A stretch of 58,370 bases of DNA from Clostridiales bacterium (GTDB taxonomy: Bacteria > Bacillota_E > Sulfobacillia > Sulfobacillales > JAIMBI01). Below the pieces are notes generated by a model. That model ran no database searches. It worked only from the letters and a program-made list of their open reading frames with translations, and had not been told where the DNA came from. Shown here piece after piece: positions 53,165-58,370 of the stretch (the stretch's first letter is position 1; every line of letters starts with the position of its first letter). The position numbers and the translations under genes are program-made. The stretch is from the NCBI GenBank assembly GCA_027318915.1, contig DAHVOH010000009.1, positions 1-58,370 of the forward strand. The letters run 5' to 3'.

Positions 53165-54981
53165 CACCCCAGCCGCCGTTCGCGCTTGCGCTGATGGCGA
53201 TCCAGCGTCGCCTTGCGGATGCGGAGAGTCCGCGGCGTCATCTCCAGCAACTCATCGGCCTTCAGATATTCCAAGGCGGCGTCCAAGCTCATGACCCGGG
53301 GAGGGTCCAGGCGGATGGCCTCTTCGGAGTTGCTGTTGCGCACGTTGGTCACATGCTTCTTCTTGCAAATGTTGAGCTCGAGATCCTGCGGCCGGCTGTT
53401 TTCCCCCACCACCATGCCCGCATACACGGCCGTGCCCGGCGTGATGAACAGGATGCCCCGCAGCTGGGCGTTGTCCAGGGCGTAGGCCGTGGCCACCCCG
53501 GTCTCCAGCGCGACCAGGGCTCCTCGCCGAGCCTCCTCGATGGGCCCGGCGTGGCCGCCGTAGCCGGCAAAGACATGGTTCATGACGCCATAGCCCCGGG
53601 TCTCGGCCAGAAACTGGGAGCGAAATCCCAGCAGGCCCCGCGCCGGCACCCGGAATTCGAGCCGCACCTGACCGGCTCCCGCTCCCTTCATGGACCGCAT
53701 CTCCGCCCGCCGCGGTCCGAGGCGCTCCATCACCGGACCCACAAATTCCTCGGGCAGGTCCAGCACCAAGTCCTCGTACGGCTCCTCCCGTCCCTCCGGG
53801 CCGTCGCGGAAAATCACCTCCGGGCGGCTGACTTCCAGTTCGTAGCCTTCGCGCCGCATCGTCTCCAAAAGGATGCCGAGATGCAGCTCGCCGCGTCCCG
53901 AGACCCGAAACACCTCCGGATCCTCCGTGTCCTCCACGCGCAGGCCCACGTTGCGCTCGGCCTCCCGGTAGAGCCGTTCGCGCAGGTGCCGCGAGGTCAC
54001 GTATTGACCCTCCTGTCCGGCGAACGGGCTCTGATTCACGCTCACCAACACGGTCAAGGTGGGCTCGTCCACCACCAGCGGCGGCAGCGCCTCGGGCTGA
54101 TCCGGGTCGGCGATGGTGTCGCCGATGCCCACGTTCTCCAACCCGGCCATGAGCACGATGTCCCCCACCATCGCCCCGTCCAGTTCGACCCGCCGCAAGC
54201 CTTCGCGTCCATACAGCTTGCTGACCCGTCCGCGGGTCACGGTCCCGTCCGGGCGCACCCCGGCCACCACCTGGCCGGCCCGGAGCCGTCCCCGATGCAC
54301 CCGGCCAATCGCCAGTCGACCCACATAGTCATCGTGGTCCAATGTGGTGACCTGCAGCTGCAGGGGCCCGTCCGGATCGCCGGTGGGGGCCGGAATGTGG
54401 CGCACAATGGCCTCAAACAGGGGACTCAGGTCATGGGCGCCGGTCAGATCAGGGGTGATGGCGGCCCATCCCACCTTGGCCGCCGTGTAAATGATGGGGA
54501 AGTCCAGCTGGGCGTCGCTGGCCTCCAAGTCGATGAACAGCTCCAGGACCGCTTCGGCCACTTCCAGGGGGCGCGCCCCGGGCCGGTCCATCTTGTTGAG
54601 GACCACAATCGGCTGCAGACCGGCGGCCAGCGCCTTGCTCAGCACGTAGCGGGTCTGCGGCATCGGCCCTTCGGCGGCGTCCACCACCAGCAGCGCCCCA
54701 TCCACCATGCTCAAAATGCGTTCCACCTCACCGCCGAAATCAGCGTGGCCGGGGGTGTCCACCAAATTGATCGTCAACGCCCGATACGGCACCGACGTGG
54801 TCTTGGACAGGATGGTGATGCCGCGTTCCCGTTCCAGTTCATTGGTGTCGAGCGCCCGCTCGGCCAACTGGGACGGATCGCGGAACATCCCGCTCTGCTT
54901 GAGCATGCCGTCCACCAGCGTGGTCTTGCCATGATCGACGTGGGCAATGATGGCAATATTGCGAAGATCATCACGATGCAT
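53164..54981 (-). CDS. typA: Translational GTPase TypA/BipA
   Basis: 605 residues. Ribosome-associated GTPase involved in stress and 50S assembly. GTPase motifs: [16 protein letters not shown] (G1), [11 protein letters not shown] (G2), [14 protein letters not shown] (G3), NKMDRPGAR (G4). The C-terminal TypA domain is present ([35 protein letters not shown], and [16 protein letters not shown]). The ATG at 54981 has GGAGG ten bases upstream. Ends one base into dnaE. Confidence 0.97.
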   Translation of the reverse strand: MHRDDLRNIAIIAHVDHGKTTLVDGMLKQSGMFRDPSQLAERALDTNELERERGITILSKTTSVPYRALTINLVDTPGHADFGGEVERILSMVDGALLVVDAAEGPMPQTRYVLSKALAAGLQPIVVLNKMDRPGARPLEVAEAVLELFIDLEASDAQLDFPIIYTAAKVGWAAITPDLTGAHDLSPLFEAIVRHIPAPTGDPDGPLQLQVTTLDHDDYVGRLAIGRVHRGRLRAGQVVAGVRPDGTVTRGRVSKLYGREGLRRVELDGAMVGDIVLMAGLENVGIGDTIADPDQPEALPPLVVDEPTLTVLVSVNQSPFAGQEGQYVTSRHLRERLYREAERNVGLRVEDTEDPEVFRVSGRGELHLGILLETMRREGYELEVSRPEVIFRDGPEGREEPYEDLVLDLPEEFVGPVMERLGPRRAEMRSMKGAGAGQVRLEFRVPARGLLGFRSQFLAETRGYGVMNHVFAGYGGHAGPIEEARRGALVALETGVATAYALDNAQLRGILFITPGTAVYAGMVVGENSRPQDLELNICKKKHVTNVRNSNSEEAIRLDPPRVMSLDAALEYLKADELLEMTPRTLRIRKATLDRHQRKRERRLG

Positions 54982-55004
54982 AAGTCAATATCCTCCGACC
55001 CGGG

Positions 55005-56363
55005 TTACAGGCTGCCGACCAGCATCCGGAACTGGTCGCCGCGCTCCTCGAAGTTCCGAAACATATCATAACTGGCCGAGGCCGGTGAGAGCAAAACCGC
55101 GTCCCCCGGGCACGCCTCGCGGCGGGCGATCAATACGGCCTCGGCCAGGCTGCCGGCCCGAAAGACGCTTGGCCCCGGGCCGAGCGCGCGCGCGATCTTG
55201 TCCGCCGTTTGACCCAACAGCACGACCACCCGCGCTCGGCGCGTCAGCGCGCGTCCCAATTCGTCATAGTCCAAATGCTTGTCGTAGCCGCCCGCGATGA
55301 CCACCAAGGGGCCCGGCACCGCCTCCAGGGCGGCCAGCGTCCGGTCCGGCGCGGTGGCGATGGAATCGTTGATGAAGCGAATGCCGTCCACCTCGCGCAC
55401 CGGCTCCAACCGGTGCGGCACGCCCCGAAATCGCGCCAAGGCGTCGGCCACGGCATCCAACCGTGCGCCCGCCGCCAGCGCCATGGTCGCCGCCGCGCAC
55501 GCATTGGCCAGGTTCATGCGACCGGGCAGGGGCCAGGCATCCACCGGCAGGATCCGGCGCTCCGCCCCGCCCCCCGCCCACAGCAGCCACCCGTCGGCCA
55601 CGTACACGCCCCGCTCCACCGGCCCGTCCACACGAAAGCCCAGGCGGCGCCCGCGATGCCGCTTCAGCGCGGCGCCGAGAGACGCCGGGGGCGGTTCGGG
55701 CATCACCAGCCAGTCCGTCGGGGTCTGCGCCGCAAAGATGTGCGCCTTGGCCCCCACATAGGCCTCCATGCTGCCGTGCACGTCGAGATGGTTCGGCGCG
55801 ATGTTAAGCACCGCCGCGCCATGCGGGCTGTGCCGGGTCAAGTCCAGCTGAAAGCTGGACAGCTCCATCACCACCCAGCTGTCCGCGCTGATGGCCGGCA
55901 GATCCGGCAGGAGCGAGCGGCCGATGTTTCCGCCCACAAAGACGGGCCGCGACCCATCCGCCGCCAGCATGGCGCCCACCAGACTGGTGGTGGTGGTCTT
56001 GCCGGCCGACCCGGTGATGCCCAGCACGGGCGCCGGACACTCGGCCAGAAACAGGTCGGTCTCGCAGGTGAGGAGGCTGCCTTGCTCGGCCAGCCTCCTC
56101 AGCAGGGGCTGGTCCTTGACCATGCCGGGCGTCACGTACACCTCACGATACGGGCCCAGCGCCACCGCCTGCTCCAGATAGTCGGGTCCGAGGCACCACG
56201 CCACCCCCGCGTCCAGCGGGCCGGCAAATTGGCCCGGCGGCGTCCGGTCGGCCGCCACCACCCGCACGCCGCGGGCGCGCCAATAGGCGAGCAGCGGCCG
56301 GTTGTTGACGCCGACGCCCACCACCAGCACGGCGTCTCCCGTCCCCTGGCTGTCCCTGCTCAC
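55005..56363 (-). CDS. murD: UDP-N-acetylmuramoylalanine-D-glutamate ligase
   Basis: Adds glutamate to UDP-MurNAc-L-Ala in peptidoglycan synthesis. 452 residues. Rossmann start LVVGVGVNNRPLLAYW, ATP loop LGITGSAGKTTTTSLVGAM, MELSSFQLDLTR, and NIAPNHLDVHGSMEAY. The DSKATN segment of proteobacterial enzymes reads NDSIATAPDRT, a variant I recall from clostridial MurD proteins. The GTG at 56363 shares GTGA with the aspC stop; GTG at 56324 is the alternative. It lies outside the usual division and cell wall cluster, next to aspC and typA. Confidence 0.94.
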   Translation of the reverse strand: MSRDSQGTGDAVLVVGVGVNNRPLLAYWRARGVRVVAADRTPPGQFAGPLDAGVAWCLGPDYLEQAVALGPYREVYVTPGMVKDQPLLRRLAEQGSLLTCETDLFLAECPAPVLGITGSAGKTTTTSLVGAMLAADGSRPVFVGGNIGRSLLPDLPAISADSWVVMELSSFQLDLTRHSPHGAAVLNIAPNHLDVHGSMEAYVGAKAHIFAAQTPTDWLVMPEPPPASLGAALKRHRGRRLGFRVDGPVERGVYVADGWLLWAGGGAERRILPVDAWPLPGRMNLANACAAATMALAAGARLDAVADALARFRGVPHRLEPVREVDGIRFINDSIATAPDRTLAALEAVPGPLVVIAGGYDKHLDYDELGRALTRRARVVVLLGQTADKIARALGPGPSVFRAGSLAEAVLIARREACPGDAVLLSPASASYDMFRNFEERGDQFRMLVGSL

Positions 56364-57541
56364 ACGCGTGCCAGCACCTCTCTCATCCGGGCGAGTCCCG
56401 TGCGTATGCGCTCTTCGCTCTGTGCGAAGGACAGGCGAATCGCCCCCGGAATTCCAAAACCGGAACCCGGCACCACGGCGACGCCCGCCCGCCGCAGCAG
56501 AACCGTCGCCAACCCGTCCCCGTCGCCCAGGTCGCACCCGTCCAGGCGCCGACCGGCCAGTGCCCGAATGTCGCAGAAGACATAGAAGGCTCCCTCCGGC
56601 GGCAGCGCGGTCAGGCCGGGCATAGCGGCCAACCCCTCCAACATGAGGGCCCGACGGGCGGCAAACTGCCGGCGCATAGCCTCCACCGGCGCCTGGTCCC
56701 CGGTCAGCGCGGCCACCGCGGCCGCCTGGGACATGCTGGCCGGACTGGACGTGGACTGACTCTGGATGCGCGTCATGGCGCGAATCACCGGCTCGGGTCC
56801 GGCGGCGAACCCGATCCGCCATCCGGTCATGGCGTAGGACTTGGACACCCCGTTGATGATGACGGTCCGCTCCCGCATGCCCGCCACGCGCACGATGGAA
56901 GGCGCCGGCCGGCCATAGACCAGACGATGATAAATCTCGTCGCTGATCACCCATAAATCCCGTTCCTGCGCAAACGCCGCCAACCGCTCCAGTTCCTCGG
57001 CATCGAGCACGGCCCCGGTGGGGTTGGCCGGCGAATTCAGGATGAGGCCCCGCACGTGCGGCGCCCAGGCGCGCTCCAAATCCTCCACCCGGACGTGGTA
57101 GCCCCGGGCCGCCTCGGTAGCGGCCACCACCGGCTCCCCGCCCGCCAAGCGAATCTGCTCCGGATACGAAACCCAGTACGGTGCCGGCACCAGCACGCCG
57201 TCGCCCGGGTTCACCAGGGCCAGCAGCGCGTTGTAAATGGCCTGCTTGGCGCCCACCGACGCCATCACCGCCGCCGGCCCATACTCCCCGTTGTATCGAG
57301 CCAGGTAGTCCCTGATGGCGGCCTTGAGAGCGCCCGTGCCGTCCACCGCCGTGTACTTGGTGTCCCCGCTCATGATGGCGGCCGCGCCGGCGGCGCGGAT
57401 CGCCTCCGGGGTGTCGAAATCCGGCTCCCCAATCCCAAAGCTGACGATATCTTCGCCCTGGGCGGCCAGGGCTTTCGCCTCCCGGTCAATCGCCAACGTG
57501 GGCGACGACCGCACCGCCTCGGCACGACGCGACAAATCCAC
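56360..57541 (-). CDS. aspC: Aspartate aminotransferase (class I, Ib subgroup)
   Basis: 393 residues. Makes aspartate from oxaloacetate, or acts on related acids. VSFGIGEPDFDTPEAIRAAG, YTAVDGTGALKAAI, GAKQAIYNALLALVNPGD, LNSPANPTGAV, SDEIYHRLVYG and the PLP lysine in NGVSKSYAMTGWRIG. The GTG at 57541 (VDLSRRAEAV) has GAAGGAG eleven bases upstream and matches family N-termini; a TTG at 57622 would overlap the creatininase gene. Overlaps murD by 4 bp. Confidence 0.94.
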   Translation of the reverse strand: MDLSRRAEAVRSSPTLAIDREAKALAAQGEDIVSFGIGEPDFDTPEAIRAAGAAAIMSGDTKYTAVDGTGALKAAIRDYLARYNGEYGPAAVMASVGAKQAIYNALLALVNPGDGVLVPAPYWVSYPEQIRLAGGEPVVAATEAARGYHVRVEDLERAWAPHVRGLILNSPANPTGAVLDAEELERLAAFAQERDLWVISDEIYHRLVYGRPAPSIVRVAGMRERTVIINGVSKSYAMTGWRIGFAAGPEPVIRAMTRIQSQSTSSPASMSQAAAVAALTGDQAPVEAMRRQFAARRALMLEGLAAMPGLTALPPEGAFYVFCDIRALAGRRLDGCDLGDGDGLATVLLRRAGVAVVPGSGFGIPGAIRLSFAQSEERIRTGLARMREVLARV

Positions 57542-57602
57542 CCGGTGCTCGTCTCCTTCGTGTATGGTGCGGGTGACGGCCGGGGCCCGGCGCATCACAT
57601 GG

Positions 57603-58334
57603 TCACGCCCGATCGGGTTCAAACAGCGATTCCGCCCAGAGATCCTGGAGGAGACGGTCCAATCCGTCCGCCACCAGTTCCAAGATGCGCTGTCCCTTGG
57701 CCTCCGTTCCGCCGCGTCCGTCCCCGGTGACCGCTTGGCGCAGCGTGATTTGACGCGCCGCCCGGTCCTTCACCCGGTACTTGGGTCGCTGGGGATTGAA
57801 CACGGCATGCTCCATGTCCACCCATTGGGGGTGCAACGCCAGCATGACGGAGGTTTCGTCCTCGCCCGCGTGACCCTGGCCCTGCGTGACCGTCCGGATC
57901 TCGCGACTGTAGTCCAGCCACCAATTGGTGATGGTGACCCGACCGCCGACATCGGCAATGGCTTCGGCGGCGTGACCCAGGGCCCCGTTGTTGCCTCCGT
58001 GCCCGTTGAGGATCACGATGTCCCGCATGCCCCACCGGATCATGGCTTTACCCACCTCAGCCACGTACTGTTCGAGCGCGCGCGCCGGAATGCTGAGTGT
58101 GCCCGGCCAGTCTTCCAGCTCCCACGAATGCCCGTAGGGAATGGCCGGCGCCACCAGCACCTCGTCCGGATGACGCTCTTCCAGGACGCGGGCCAGAGCC
58201 GCCGGCGCGAAGTTGTCGGTGCCCAGCGGGCAGTGCATGCCATGGGCCTCCACGGTTCCGGTCGGCAGCAGCACCGTCTGCGCGTCGGGCATGATCTCGG
58301 CAAAGCGCCGACTGGTCACTTGATCCCAATACAT
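57603..58334 (-). CDS. Creatininase family amidohydrolase
   Basis: 243 residues. Metal-dependent hydrolase fold of creatinine amidohydrolase. Metal ligands are visible in TGTVEAHGMHCPLGTDN and ILNGHGGNNGALGHAAEA, with the later acidic HAGEDETSVMLALHP. The family includes enzymes of purine, riboflavin and mycofactocin pathways, so creatinine need not be the substrate. ATG at 58334 has GGAGG seven bases upstream. aspC follows after 61 bp. The 36 bases beyond the start hold only the ribosome site. Confidence 0.88.
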   Translation of the reverse strand: MYWDQVTSRRFAEIMPDAQTVLLPTGTVEAHGMHCPLGTDNFAPAALARVLEERHPDEVLVAPAIPYGHSWELEDWPGTLSIPARALEQYVAEVGKAMIRWGMRDIVILNGHGGNNGALGHAAEAIADVGGRVTITNWWLDYSREIRTVTQGQGHAGEDETSVMLALHPQWVDMEHAVFNPQRPKYRVKDRAARQITLRQAVTGDGRGGTEAKGQRILELVADGLDRLLQDLWAESLFEPDRA

Positions 58335-58370
58335 CGCGAAACCTCCCGACTCATCCGGCGGGATCGCGGC

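Noticed and set aside
50336..53194. 952-codon plus-strand open frame
   Set aside because: Mirror of dnaE; His/Arg/Gln-rich, no motifs.
55005..56363. MurD NDSIATAP in place of DSKATN as a novel enzyme type
   Set aside because: I recall the DSIA(T/S) variant in clostridial MurD proteins, so it is a lineage trait rather than a new function.

Overview
The window is about 58 kb of very GC-rich DNA, almost fully coding and mostly transcribed leftwards (minus strand). The gene content points to a high-GC, endospore-forming member of the Bacillota, of the Thermaerobacter/Sulfobacillus/Symbiobacterium kind. Evidence: the conserved Firmicutes block remA-rpoZ-coaBC-priA-fmt-rsmB-rlmN-prpC-prkC-rsgA-rpe-spoVM; rpmB next to asp23/fakA/recG; a tRNA-Trp T-box leader; PrkA-YhbH-SpoVR; a YIEGIA protein with its small partner; and a DnaE-type polymerase. 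The genus is inferred, not demonstrated. I found no tRNA, rRNA, CRISPR array, insertion sequence, phage gene or integrase.

Layout. 1-7066: a complete trpEGDCFBA operon followed by the start of a DAHP synthase gene, all overlapping or nearly so. It is driven by a sigma-A-type promoter and a T-box leader with a TGG specifier. 7063-11365: asp23-fakA-recG-phhB with its own promoter. 11511-16476: a two-gene plus-strand island with a 1252-residue GH106-like glycoside hydrolase and an FMN-dependent 2-hydroxyacid oxidase. 16696-19440: a membrane-anchored alpha/beta hydrolase and an MFS transporter whose promoter lies under a perfect 24-bp palindrome. 19699-19951: rpmB. 20008-32959: the long housekeeping operon from remA down to hslO, including a 26-codon spoVM. 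33000-39977: dedA, then a calcium P-type ATPase with dapF and dapL, then citrate synthase. 40020-41642: a TetR regulator, a Nudix hydrolase and a zinc-ribbon tail-anchored protein. 41893-46116: prkA-yhbH-spoVR. 46375-49846: corA, the YIEGIA pair, a nitroreductase and a small membrane protein. 49833-58334: a leftward run of creatininase-aspC-murD-typA-dnaE-membrane protein.

How it fits together. Tryptophan synthesis is self-contained and apparently tuned by tRNA-Trp charging. The central operon combines translation, genome maintenance, CoA synthesis and PASTA-kinase signalling with a sporulation coat-anchor gene. Sporulation-linked genes are scattered through the window (spoVM, prkA-yhbH-spoVR, YIEGIA pair). 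A Ca2+ pump shares an operon with two diaminopimelate genes. The most useful second-look items are the easily missed spoVM overlapping hslO, the MFS palindrome, the YIEGIA pair with a forespore-like promoter, the short DnaE with a damaged PHP domain, the hydrolase/oxidase island, and the absence of gmk and def from their usual positions. I did not find a clearly new multi-gene system.
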